43,665 nucleotides of DNA from Gammaproteobacteria bacterium (lineage in GTDB: Bacteria; Pseudomonadota; Gammaproteobacteria; Arenicellales; CAJQKF01), in NCBI GenBank assembly GCA_030429665.1, contig JAUIEZ010000028.1:1-43665 (forward strand). The letters are read 5' to 3'. Shown in pieces: positions 28,157 to 36,889 of the stretch (position 1 is its first letter; every line of letters starts with the position of its first letter). Made by a program: the position numbers and the translations under genes. The notes beneath the pieces were generated by a model. It made no database searches and was not told the origin of the DNA. It saw only the letters and a program-made list of their open reading frames with translations.

Positions 28157-28903
28157 ATGTCCGACGTCAACGCTCCCGTCGATTCGCTGTTTCTCGCTGC
28201 CGTGCCGATCCGGACGCTTGCCGCGGGCCGGCACCTGAGCGATGCCAGCGGATTCTTCTTCCGGCGCGATGACAGGTTGTTTCTCGTGACGTCCCGCCAC
28301 GTGATGATCGACGAATTGAGCGCGCACTTCCCGGACGCCATCAGCGTGGAGTTGCACACCTCTACCGCGGACTTGGCCGTGTACTGCGACTACACCGTGC
28401 CGTTGTACGAGAACGGCGAGGGATTGTGGCGCCAGGGATTCGACAGCGCGGGCGACATCGACGTCGCCGTGGTGGAACTCGATGCCGCCGCGCTTCCGCC
28501 GAGCCTGGTACACCGCGCATTCACCCCGCGACACCTGCCACGCCGCTTCGAGGATATCGAGGCCGGCAGCTCCGTGCTCATCGTCGGCTTTCCGCTCGGC
28601 TTCTACGATACGCTGCACCACATGCCGGTGGTACGTCACGCCGTCATCGCCTCGTCATACGGGCTGCGTTTCAAGGGCGAGGGTTACTTTCTTACCGACG
28701 CGCGCACCCATCGCGGCAGCAGCGGCGCGCCGGTGGTCATGCGCGTCGCGCATCCGGACAAGGCCGTCTGCAAGCTGCCCTGGCTATTGCTCGGAATCCA
28801 TTCGGCGCGGCTCGACGTCGGCAATCGCGACCTGCTCGAGGACGAGGCGCTGGGCCTGAATATCGCGTGGTACTCGGACATCCTCATGACATTGACCGAC
28901 TGA
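28157..28903 (+). CDS. Trypsin-like serine protease without signal peptide
   Basis: A 248-residue protein with the chymotrypsin/trypsin-like fold. The triad is His48 in LVTSRHVM, Asp102 (or Asp100) in GDIDVAVVEL, and Ser189 in RTHRGSSGAPVV. Unlike DegP/HtrA it has no signal peptide or membrane helix and no PDZ domain, so it appears cytoplasmic. ATG 28157 (MSDVNAPV) has AAAGG just upstream; an in-frame ATG at 28091 adds 22 residues without secretion features. It lies 45 bases before a CPA1 antiporter on the same strand. Its substrate is unknown. An inactive, ligand-binding relative is possible, but the triad looks complete. Confidence 0.75.
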   Translation: MSDVNAPVDSLFLAAVPIRTLAAGRHLSDASGFFFRRDDRLFLVTSRHVMIDELSAHFPDAISVELHTSTADLAVYCDYTVPLYENGEGLWRQGFDSAGDIDVAVVELDAAALPPSLVHRAFTPRHLPRRFEDIEAGSSVLIVGFPLGFYDTLHHMPVVRHAVIASSYGLRFKGEGYFLTDARTHRGSSGAPVVMRVAHPDKAVCKLPWLLLGIHSARLDVGNRDLLEDEALGLNIAWYSDILMTLTD

Positions 28904-28948
28904 CGATACAATCGGCATACACCGACAGAGCGAAGGCAAGCTTAAACC

Positions 28949-30208
28949 ATGACGCCGTTCCAACTTCTCGCCATCGTGATGACACTGGCCGCGCTGTTCG
29001 GCTATATCAACTACCGGCTCCTCAAGCTGCCAATGACCATCGGCGTCATGGCGCTGGCGCTGATCGCGTCGCTGATGCTGCTCGCCCTCGAACGCCTCGG
29101 TATTTCGGTCGCCGATTCCGCCGCCGTCGTCATCGAGGCGGTGAACTTCGACGATACCCTGCTGCACGCGATGCTCGGCCCGCTCCTCTTCGCCGGGGCG
29201 CTGTTCGTCAATCTCGACGACCTGCTGGAGCAAAAAGGCACGGTTCTGCTGTTCGCCACCGTCGGCGTATTGCTGTCGATCCTTCTCGTGGGCGCCATGT
29301 TGTTCGGGGTCTCGGCCTGGCTCGGGATTTCGATTCCGTGGGTCTACTGCCTGCTGTTCGGCGCCATGGTGTCTCCCACGGACCCCATCGCGGTGCTCGG
29401 CATCCTGCGCAAGCTGGGCGTGTCCCGGTCACTGGAGACCAAGTTCACCGGTGAATCGCTGTTCAACGACGGCGTGGGCGTGGTGGCATTCATCGTGCTG
29501 CTCGAAATGACCGGCGGCGAGGCCCCGGATCCTGGCCACATGGCGTGGCTGTTCGTTCTCGAAATCGGCGGCGGAGTATTGCTCGGGCTGGTGCTGGGCT
29601 ACCTGGTGTACGCCCTGCTGCGGCGGGTCGACCAGTACCAGGTGGAGATCCTGCTCAGCCTCGCGTTGATAACCGGTGGCTACGCGTTGTCCGAACTGCT
29701 TCACCTGTCGGCCCCGATCTTCGCCGTTATCGCCGGCCTGCTGATCGGTAACGTGGGGCGGCGCCACGCCATGTCCGATCACACCCGCGAACACCTGGAC
29801 ACGTTCTGGGAACTGGTGGACGAGATCCTCAACGCGCTGTTGTTCGTGCTGATCGGGGTCGAGTTGCTCGTTCTTGTCTTCCCGGACGGCGCCCTGCTGC
29901 TGGGCGCGGCCGCCATACCGATGGTGATGCTGGCGCGATTCGTCGGACTGGGATTCCTCGTCGGAGTGCTGCGATCGCGGCGCCGTTTCTCGCCCCACGT
30001 CGTGAAAATACTCACCTGGGGCGGCTTGCGCGGCGGCATTTCCGTGGCACTCGCATTGACACTGCCGCCCGGCCCATGGCGCGATTACCTGATTACCGCG
30101 ACCTACATCGTGGTGGCGTTTTCCATCATCGTCCAGGGTCTGACCATCGGCCCAATGATCCGCCGCGCCGGACTGGGCGAACCGGTCGACGAACCGGCAC
30201 ACCCGTAG
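28949..30208 (+). CDS. CPA1-family Na+/H+ antiporter (NhaP-like)
   Basis: A 419-residue sodium/proton antiporter with 12 or 13 membrane helices. Key motifs are GAMVSPTDPIAVLGI and GESLFNDGVGVV; the latter holds the Asn-Asp pair of electroneutral CPA1 exchangers. LTWGGLRGGISVALAL is the conserved helix 11 Arg region. No long cytoplasmic regulatory tail follows. It sits just downstream of the trypsin-like protease gene. Role: sodium export and pH homeostasis, a common need in marine or alkaline habitats. It converges with the CYTH gene. Confidence 0.9.
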   Translation: MTPFQLLAIVMTLAALFGYINYRLLKLPMTIGVMALALIASLMLLALERLGISVADSAAVVIEAVNFDDTLLHAMLGPLLFAGALFVNLDDLLEQKGTVLLFATVGVLLSILLVGAMLFGVSAWLGISIPWVYCLLFGAMVSPTDPIAVLGILRKLGVSRSLETKFTGESLFNDGVGVVAFIVLLEMTGGEAPDPGHMAWLFVLEIGGGVLLGLVLGYLVYALLRRVDQYQVEILLSLALITGGYALSELLHLSAPIFAVIAGLLIGNVGRRHAMSDHTREHLDTFWELVDEILNALLFVLIGVELLVLVFPDGALLLGAAAIPMVMLARFVGLGFLVGVLRSRRRFSPHVVKILTWGGLRGGISVALALTLPPGPWRDYLITATYIVVAFSIIVQGLTIGPMIRRAGLGEPVDEPAHP

Positions 30209-30211
30209 ACC

Positions 30212-30229
30212 GCGGCACGTTCCTGCCGC
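30212..30229. terminator. Short hairpin in the antiporter-CYTH convergent gap
   Basis: GCGGCA (30212-30217) and TGCCGC (30224-30229) flank CGTTCC and almost fill the 21-base gap between two convergent stops. The 6-pair stem is GC-rich with no T-run, so it is only a plausible weak bidirectional terminator. Confidence 0.4.
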
Positions 30230-30697
30230 TTACCAGGTGTTGAACGGGCGCGTGGCGAGATTGCTGTTGAGATAGCGCGGATCGGCGGACACCTCTTCGC
30301 CGAGCCAGGGCGGACGCTCGAACGATTCGTCGCGGCTCGCCAATTCGACCTCGGCGACGACCAGTCCGGCATTGGCGCCCTCGAACACGTCTATCTCGAA
30401 GACGTGATCACCGGCCGGATGGAAATGACGCGTTTTCCGCACCACGCGTTGGCCACATAGAGACTCGAGGATCTCGGCGGCGTCGGCGGCGGGAATATCG
30501 TATTCGAACTCGCTGCGCTGGATGTCGAGTCCCGCGCTCTTGATATTCAGTTTCGCGATGCTGCCCTCCAGGCGCACCCGCACGGTGCAATCGTCCGTAC
30601 TGGCGAGGTACCCCTGTACCATGGACTCGCTTCGCTCGACGCCGTCTCGCCAATCGTCGCCATTGACCAGGAACTTGCGCTCTATTTCAACGCCCAT
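30230..30697 (-). CDS. CYTH domain protein (triphosphatase-like)
   Basis: A 155-residue single-domain CYTH protein. The signature ExExK is seen in GVEIERKFLV at residues 4-8. Further basic and acidic strands follow (VRVRLEGS, LNIKSAG, FEIDVFEG, VAEVEL), as in the triphosphate tunnel fold. Short stand-alone members such as NeuTTM hydrolyse inorganic tripolyphosphate. Adenylate cyclase activity (CyaB) is known for others, and the sequence does not decide between them. It is 14 bases from the gamma-glutamyltransferase gene on the same strand and probably shares its transcript. Confidence 0.87.
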   Translation of the reverse strand: MGVEIERKFLVNGDDWRDGVERSESMVQGYLASTDDCTVRVRLEGSIAKLNIKSAGLDIQRSEFEYDIPAADAAEILESLCGQRVVRKTRHFHPAGDHVFEIDVFEGANAGLVVAEVELASRDESFERPPWLGEEVSADPRYLNSNLATRPFNTW

Positions 30698-30711
30698 GAC
30701 CTCCTCCCGCT

Positions 30712-32256
30712 TCAGGCCTGCCTGAACTCACCGGCACGACGAGGATCACCCGCGCCGCGCGTCGCGCCGCGCTCGAATTCCACGGTATGCACGCCACCGA
30801 AGAAAAAATTCAATCCGTCGAACATCGCGTGCTCGTGAAAGCGCTCGGCCAACCGGCTGCGCAACGGTTCCTCGATGCCGCCCTCGATGCTGATCGCCTC
30901 GTTCTCCACGTGAATACGCGGAGCCAGCGTTGCCGCCAGCGCGTCGGCGCGGCGGTCGACCAGTTGCACGACTACCTGCGCGATGGCGCTGCGGATACGG
31001 TTGGAGCCACCTGAGCCGAGCATGGCACGGCGACCGGAAGGCCACTCGATCAACGTCGGCGCCATCATCGAGCTCATGCGACTGGCGACCGGCCATTGGT
31101 GAAAACCCGCCGGGTTCAGGTTTTCCTCGCCCAGCATGTTGTTGAACATGATCCCGGTACCCGGCGTGACTTCTCCGCAGCCCTCGCCGTTGGTCACCGT
31201 CATTCCCACCATGTTGCCGCGGCCGTCGACGATGCCCAGGTGCGTGGTACCACGCCAGGCCCGTGCCAAGCCCTTGAGCTCGTCCGCGTAGCCTTGCACG
31301 AAACCCGGCTCGAGCAATTCCTCGGCCAGCGGCCACGGCCTTTCGGCGTCGACCGTCTTCAGCCAGGCATCGTCGGTCAGCGCCAACACGCCGGCAAGTT
31401 CGTGATAGAAAGTGGCGTCGTCGGCCAGCGCGGGGCGCGATTTCAGCAATTCGAGACCGAACATGATCAACACGCCGCCCGCCGAGGGCGGTGGGTTGAG
31501 AGAGATGCGCGCGTCGCGAAAGTCGCTCACCAGCGGCCTGCGCCAGTTCGCCTCGTACCCACGCATGTCCTCGCGCGACAACGCGCCGCCGCCGGCCCGG
31601 CACTGGGACTCGATAAGCGCTGCGACCTCGCCGCGATAGAACAACGACTCGCCTTCGTTGACCAGCACATCGATGAACGCGCCGAGCTCGTCGAAGCGGA
31701 GCGGATCCCCGCGCTGGAGCGCCCGGCCCGGCTTCGAAGGGCTCTCGAACATCGCCCGCGCGCTCGGCCTGGCGACGTAGATCGGTTCGACCACCTCGAG
31801 TATTCGCGCCTGCAACTCGCACAGCGACGGTCGCCGCCTGATCGCCTCCAACGCCGGCGCGGCCAACTCGGACATGGGCATGGTACCGAAGCGCGCGTGC
31901 AACTCGAAAACGCCTTTCACCGCGCCCGGCACCGCCACCGATCCGAAACCGATGTAGAAATCCTGCGTGGCACCGCCGAAATCGACCGTCACCCGCTCGA
32001 AGTCCAGCTCGCTCGCCGCTCGCCTGGTCCCGGGCGTATGGGTGAAAAAATCGAGCAGACGGGCGTCGCCGCCTTCCATCCGGCACATGGCAAAGCCGCC
32101 GCCGCCCAGCGAGGCGAGCACCGGTTCGTAGACGCAGGCGGTGAAGAAAGCCGCGATCGCGGCGTCGACCGCGTTGCCGCCGGCGCGCAGCACCTCGACG
32201 GCGGCCTCGGCGGTCCCGGCATGACCGCAGGCAACGGCACCCCTGGATGGCTTCAC
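30712..32256 (-). CDS. Gamma-glutamyltransferase family protein, apparently cytoplasmic
   Basis: An Ntn-hydrolase of 514 residues that would cleave itself and then hydrolyse or transfer gamma-glutamyl groups. N-terminal AGGNAVDAAIAA and LGGGGFAMCR are typical. The expected self-cleavage site precedes Thr337 in GTTHLGIVD. PGTGIMFNNML and SSMMAPTL follow, with GSGGSNRIRSAI matching the glycine-rich substrate loop. No signal peptide is present and the N-terminus starts directly with the domain (MKPSRGAVACGH), whereas E. coli Ggt is periplasmic and longer. It could be a cephalosporin-acylase-like or other intracellular member. It starts 62 bases downstream of the dynamin-like gene. Confidence 0.85.
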   Translation of the reverse strand: MKPSRGAVACGHAGTAEAAVEVLRAGGNAVDAAIAAFFTACVYEPVLASLGGGGFAMCRMEGGDARLLDFFTHTPGTRRAASELDFERVTVDFGGATQDFYIGFGSVAVPGAVKGVFELHARFGTMPMSELAAPALEAIRRRPSLCELQARILEVVEPIYVARPSARAMFESPSKPGRALQRGDPLRFDELGAFIDVLVNEGESLFYRGEVAALIESQCRAGGGALSREDMRGYEANWRRPLVSDFRDARISLNPPPSAGGVLIMFGLELLKSRPALADDATFYHELAGVLALTDDAWLKTVDAERPWPLAEELLEPGFVQGYADELKGLARAWRGTTHLGIVDGRGNMVGMTVTNGEGCGEVTPGTGIMFNNMLGEENLNPAGFHQWPVASRMSSMMAPTLIEWPSGRRAMLGSGGSNRIRSAIAQVVVQLVDRRADALAATLAPRIHVENEAISIEGGIEEPLRSRLAERFHEHAMFDGLNFFFGGVHTVEFERGATRGAGDPRRAGEFRQA

Positions 32257-32318
32257 GCTATCGAAATCCGGTCGAAACAGGCCGGCAAAGCGCCGGGCGG
32301 CGCGCTCGACGCTCCATG

Positions 32319-34349
32319 CTACTTCGCGGGCGGTCGGGGTATCGGCACGACGTTGCCGGCGCGTTCGCGCGCCACCGATCGCCGCACCGGCGTGGGCTGG
32401 TCGGCGGCCTTTTCCAGGCAGCGGGTGATCCGGGTCACCAACGAGTCGTTCTGCTCGCGCAATTCACGCACCGCGCGGCGCATGTACTGCATCTCCTCCA
32501 TGCGCTCCTCCAGGCTATCGCCGGTGCGGCTGATCCGCTTCATGCTCTCGAGTCGGCGGCGAAGTTGGCCCTGGTGTTCGCGGATCTCGGTTTCCAGCGG
32601 CGACATGACCGACCGAATCCAGTCCTCGACATCCCGGTTGGCACGCTCGTACACCTCGCGCACCTTGCTCATCACGGTATCGTAGTAGCGCTTGACCAGC
32701 ACTTTCTGCTCGGTCATCACCATCGACACGCCGCGGATGAAGAATTCGTGCCGGTCGGTGAGCGACTCGATCTCGCGGTGGAAGCGCGCCGTGGAGAACT
32801 TGCGAGGATGAATATTGGCAAGGCCGTGCTCGGCCTGGAAACGTTCGTAGACCGTTTCCATGAGATCGAAGATTTCCTTGATCTCCACCGAGGCATCGTC
32901 CATGGAGCGCTTCACCTGGCGAAGGAACTCGTTCATCGACTGGCGCATGCCGAGCGTCGTCAGGCTGACCGACATGTCGCGCTTGGCGTGGGCGATGAGC
33001 CGTTCCAGCTTGACGAGGTTGAGATGATCGTAGAGCGTCGTCGTGTGCTTGGCGAACAACGCGCGGCTGGTCTGGAAACGACGCATGTTCTGGTCGAGCT
33101 GGTTCTTCTCGACTTTCAACCGGGTGAGCATCTCGCGCACGACGTTGACGTTGCGCGCGCTCAGCGCCTCGATCTCGCGGATATGCGAAAGGGCGTCGGT
33201 TTCCCGCCTGGCCAGGACGGCCCGATTGGTCTCGATGATATCGGCGATACCCTCGCGAATGCGCTCGCGCACGATGTCCTGCTTGGCGGGAATCAGCATG
33301 TTCGCCAGCGCATCCTCGAATGCGCCGATTCCGCTTTGCTGAACAAGGTGGGCGTCCGACCGGGTTTTTCCCAGCAGCGCCTTCTGCGCCGACATCGCGA
33401 ACAGGTTGCGCCGCGGCATGTCCAGCGTGCGCGCGGTGATGTCGAGCTGCGACTGGATCTGCCGCTCGATCTCCACGCGGTCGCGCATGTCGTCCCACAG
33501 CACGTCCACCTTGTTGAGCACCACCAACTTGTTGGCGCTGTTTGACGTTTCCCGCCCGCACACGTGGTTGCGCCACACGCTCATGTCCGATTTCGTCACG
33601 CCGGTATCGGCCGCCAGTACGAACACCACGGCGTGGGCCGAGCTGAGCATGCTGAGCGTAAGCTCGGGCTCGGCACCGAGCGCGTTCAGGCCCGGTGTGT
33701 CCAGCACCACCAGGCCCTGTTCGAGCAGGGGGTGGGGATAATTGATCACGGCATGGCGCCACTTGGGAATCTCCACCATGCCATCCTCGCCGACCTGCAG
33801 GCCGTCGTCGTCATCGGGTCCGCGCGCGATCAGGAAACCGAGCTGCTGGGCCCGATCGCGGGTCTCGTGGCTCACGTCCGTGACCCGCAGCAAGGCCTCC
33901 GCGACCCGGTCGGGGTTGTTGACGTCGAGAGGCAACGACGTCCATTCCTCGGGATGGAGCTTGTAGTAGCCGACGCTGTTGTCGGTCTCGCGGGTATTGG
34001 TCGGCAGCAGCCGGATACTCGGTGGCGCCGTGTCGTCGTAGCGAAGCTCCGTGGGGCACATGGTGGTGCGCCCGGCGGTCGACGGCAGCACGCGGCGGCC
34101 GAGATCGGAAAAGAAGGTGGCGTTGATCAGCTCGGACTTGCCGCGCGAGAACTCGGCGACGAAGGCCACGTACAGCGAATCGTCCTGGATCGAATCGAGA
34201 ATCTGGCCGATGCGGTGCACGGCCTGGGCATCGAGCAGGTTCTGCTGGCGCAACCAGTCGCGGTACTCGCCGATGGCATCGACCAGCGCCACGCGCCAGT
34301 CTCCGTACAGGCTGATCCTTCGTTCGAACTTGTTGGTTTCCCGACTCAT
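32319..34349 (-). CDS. Bacterial dynamin-like GTPase
   Basis: A 676-residue large GTPase. G1 is AEFSRGKSE (Lys71-Ser72), with Ala where classical P-loops have Gly. G2 is AGRTTMCPTEL, G3 VVLDTPGLN and G4 VVLNKVDVLWD. A long, charged, mostly helical C-terminal half (about residues 330-676) fits the stalk and trunk of dynamins, and includes predicted coiled coil near the end (LRRRLESMKR, EERMEEMQYMRR). I see no transmembrane segment. Bacterial dynamins bind or remodel membranes, and some protect against phage or membrane damage. The start MSRETNKFERR at 34349 is preferred over a longer frame. The upstream neighbour is a histidine kinase 249 bases away. Confidence 0.87.
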   Translation of the reverse strand: MSRETNKFERRISLYGDWRVALVDAIGEYRDWLRQQNLLDAQAVHRIGQILDSIQDDSLYVAFVAEFSRGKSELINATFFSDLGRRVLPSTAGRTTMCPTELRYDDTAPPSIRLLPTNTRETDNSVGYYKLHPEEWTSLPLDVNNPDRVAEALLRVTDVSHETRDRAQQLGFLIARGPDDDDGLQVGEDGMVEIPKWRHAVINYPHPLLEQGLVVLDTPGLNALGAEPELTLSMLSSAHAVVFVLAADTGVTKSDMSVWRNHVCGRETSNSANKLVVLNKVDVLWDDMRDRVEIERQIQSQLDITARTLDMPRRNLFAMSAQKALLGKTRSDAHLVQQSGIGAFEDALANMLIPAKQDIVRERIREGIADIIETNRAVLARRETDALSHIREIEALSARNVNVVREMLTRLKVEKNQLDQNMRRFQTSRALFAKHTTTLYDHLNLVKLERLIAHAKRDMSVSLTTLGMRQSMNEFLRQVKRSMDDASVEIKEIFDLMETVYERFQAEHGLANIHPRKFSTARFHREIESLTDRHEFFIRGVSMVMTEQKVLVKRYYDTVMSKVREVYERANRDVEDWIRSVMSPLETEIREHQGQLRRRLESMKRISRTGDSLEERMEEMQYMRRAVRELREQNDSLVTRITRCLEKAADQPTPVRRSVARERAGNVVPIPRPPAK

Positions 34350-34597
34350 GCGGCCTGCACTTCTGTTCCCATGGACATGTGGATATGTTGCACGAAAATC
34401 GCGTGCCCGTCTTGATTTCCGGCAAATCGGGCTGAGGAGGCATATCGGCGCGCGGCGGTCCGGGCACCGCCCGTTTGTCACCCGGAAGCGCTCGAAATGC
34501 GACGCCGTTCGCAGGAAAAGACACCGGCATCGTCCGATGGCCGACGTCTAACCGCCTGAATTATATGGAGCGCCCCGCCGGGCATCAATCGGGACGT

Positions 34598-35956
34598 TCA
34601 GCGCGGCAGCTTGAGACGGGCCAGCAGGCCGCCGGATTCACGGTTTTCCAGCGTCAGCGTACCGCCGAGGGACTCGGCGATGGCGCGGGCAATGGACAGG
34701 CCGAGGCCAGTGCCGGTGTCCCCGCGCGAGGCGTCGACGCGGTAGAACGGCTCGAACACGCGCTCGAGTTCGCTCTCGGGAATGCCGGGACCGTCGTCGG
34801 CCACGTCGATCGTCAGTACGGCGTCTTCCGCCGTGACGATGAGCTCGACATGCTCGCCGAAACGCAAGGCATTGGAAACCAGGTTGGACAGGCAGCGTTT
34901 CAGGGCAAGGGGGCGCGTGGCGATCACTGGTCGCCCGGCAGGGTTGAAGACGGCCGAACCGCCCTGATCGGTGGCGTCCTCGACCAGCGCCTCGATCATG
35001 GCGTTGACGTCGACCTTGCGAATTTCCTCGCGGCGATCGCCGTCGCGCATGAATTCCAGCGTTTCCTGCACCATGCGCTCCATCTCCGCCAGGTCGCGCT
35101 CGATGCGCTCACGAAGGGCGTCGTCCCCGATCAACTCCGCGCGCAGACGAAGGCGGGTAATGGGTGTCCTGAGATCGTGAGACACCGCCGCCAGGAAGCG
35201 CGAACGCTGCTCGAACAACTCGAGAATCTTTTCCTGCATGGCGTTCATCGCCGCGGCCACTTGCCGCACCTCGGTGGGACCGCTTTCCGGCATTCGCGGC
35301 GTATCCAGGTCCAGCCCGATCTGCTCGGCCTGGTCCGCGACCCTGCGCAATGGCCGCACCACGAAACGCACCGCCACCACCGACAACAGAACGACCGCGA
35401 TCAGCAGGAAGCCGGTGGAGGCCAGCAGCCGGCCGGACCAGCGCCCACTGCCCGGCAGGCGGTACGCGAAGCGCACCGCCGAACCGTCGGTCAAGCCCAC
35501 CACCGCCACGAACCCGGTCGCCGCGTTACGCAGGTTGCGCGCGACAAGGCCGCGCGACGGCGGCCAATGGCCCTGGGCGCGCATCCGCGCGACGCGAAAT
35601 ATCACCGCGTCGCGCTCGAGGCGCTCGCGAAGCAGTGACTCGACTTCCCGCGACAGCGGCGTCTGGGCCACCCGCAACTGATCTGCCGAGGGCATGCCGT
35701 CCACAGGCTCGGCCCTGAATCCCGGTCTTCGTATCACCCGGAGGATGTCGTCGCGGCGCGCGCCGTCGGCCGCGTCGAGCAGGCGCACCGCCGCCGCCAC
35801 CCGCTCGACGTAGTGATCCACGTTGATCTCCCGCTCGAAACGGCCGCGATCCCACCAGAATATGGCGCTGCTGGCGACCAGGGCGAGCAGCAGACCGCCC
35901 ACCATGACCAACAGCAGGCGGGCGCGGATCGAACGAGGCCAGGGCGCAAGGCTCAC
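34598..35956 (-). CDS. EnvZ/CpxA-type sensor histidine kinase
   Basis: A 452-residue membrane kinase. It has an N-terminal helix (about residues 12-34), a periplasmic sensor of about 130 residues and a second helix (about 178-197) followed by a HAMP domain. The H-box SHDLRTPITRLRLR has its phosphoacceptor near residue 255. The ATPase motifs are NLVSNALRFG, DDGPGI, FEPFYRVDASR and GTGLGLS. The start overlaps the response-regulator stop (ATGA), so the pair is translationally coupled. A Spy/CpxP-like gene is divergent beyond the regulator, which suggests an envelope-stress sensor. The signal is not determined. Confidence 0.92.
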   Translation of the reverse strand: MSLAPWPRSIRARLLLVMVGGLLLALVASSAIFWWDRGRFEREINVDHYVERVAAAVRLLDAADGARRDDILRVIRRPGFRAEPVDGMPSADQLRVAQTPLSREVESLLRERLERDAVIFRVARMRAQGHWPPSRGLVARNLRNAATGFVAVVGLTDGSAVRFAYRLPGSGRWSGRLLASTGFLLIAVVLLSVVAVRFVVRPLRRVADQAEQIGLDLDTPRMPESGPTEVRQVAAAMNAMQEKILELFEQRSRFLAAVSHDLRTPITRLRLRAELIGDDALRERIERDLAEMERMVQETLEFMRDGDRREEIRKVDVNAMIEALVEDATDQGGSAVFNPAGRPVIATRPLALKRCLSNLVSNALRFGEHVELIVTAEDAVLTIDVADDGPGIPESELERVFEPFYRVDASRGDTGTGLGLSIARAIAESLGGTLTLENRESGGLLARLKLPR

Positions 35957-36672
35957 AGCGGCTGCACCTCGGGAACGAACAGGTAGCCCTGGGAACGGAC
36001 TGTCTTGATGTACTCGGGCGTAGCATCGTCGGTACCCAGGCGCTTGCGCAGCCGGCTCACCTGCATGTCGATGCTGCGGTCGAAGGGCATGGCGTCGCGT
36101 CCGCGGGTCAGGTCCATGAGCTGATCGCGGTCGAGCACCCGGCCGGGGTGGTTGAGAAACACCACCAGCAGGTCGTATTCGGCGGCGGACAGCGGGACCA
36201 CCACGTCATCCTCGTCGCGCAGGCTGCGGCTGCGCAGGTCGAGACGCCAGCGGCCGAAGGCGAATCCCTCGCCGTTCGGGCTCACGGCGTCCTCCGGCAA
36301 GGCGCGGCTGCGGCGTAGCACGGCGCGGATGCGCGCCAGCAGTTCGCGCGGGTTGAAGGGCTTGGTGACGTAGTCGTCCGCACCCATCTCCAGGCCCACG
36401 ATGCGATCGAGATCCTCGCCGCGGGCAGTCAGCATCACCACCGGCAGGTGGCTGCGCGCGCGCAGGTCGCGACACAAGGACAGTCCGTCCTCGCCCGGCA
36501 GCATGAGATCGAGCACCACCAGGTCGACGTGGTGTCGATCCAGCGCGCGACGCATCTCGCGACCGTCGGCGGCGGTCACGCAACGGTAGCCGTTCTTGTC
36601 CAGGTACGCGGCCAACAGGGAGAGAATCTCCGGGTCGTCATCGACGATCAGAATGGTGTCGGTTTCTTGCAT
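35953..36672 (-). CDS. OmpR-family response regulator
   Basis: A 239-residue transcription factor. The receiver has acidic residues VDDD (10-13), phosphoacceptor Asp55 in VVLDLMLPG and switch Lys in YVTKPFNPREL. The winged-helix domain has LSAAEYDLLVVFLNHPGRVLDR and DMQVSRLRKRLG, then IKTVRSQGYLF. It is encoded upstream of, and overlaps, its EnvZ-type kinase. The 217-base region to the divergent Spy/CpxP-like gene (36673-36889) is the natural place for its own binding sites, but I could not identify a convincing repeated operator. Confidence 0.93.
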   Translation of the reverse strand: MQETDTILIVDDDPEILSLLAAYLDKNGYRCVTAADGREMRRALDRHHVDLVVLDLMLPGEDGLSLCRDLRARSHLPVVMLTARGEDLDRIVGLEMGADDYVTKPFNPRELLARIRAVLRRSRALPEDAVSPNGEGFAFGRWRLDLRSRSLRDEDDVVVPLSAAEYDLLVVFLNHPGRVLDRDQLMDLTRGRDAMPFDRSIDMQVSRLRKRLGTDDATPEYIKTVRSQGYLFVPEVQPL

Positions 36673-36889
36673 GACCAGTTCTTAACACGTTCACGGTTCG
36701 TCTCCCCGGCGGAATTGTCACCGCGTGTAACAAGCCGCGCGCCCGTTACCGGCCGTTGCAAAAACGCCTTTGTCTGACATAGGCCGGTGACACGAATTTG
36801 TTGAAATTCCCTCACGGGCCGACGGACAGCCGTCCACGGCCCCGAAGCTGAAAACTTCCCAGAGTAAACATTTCCCAAGGAGTCACGAC

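Noticed and set aside
31096-32685. Plus-strand open frame of 529 codons opposite gamma-glutamyltransferase and dynamin
   Set aside because: Arg/Gln/His-rich shadow translation; both opposing genes have clear motifs.
28157-34349. Protease, CYTH and dynamin-like genes read as a phage-defence island
   Set aside because: The genes are on two strands with ordinary transporters between them. There is no integrase, no atypical composition and no known defence gene set, so the grouping is not supported.
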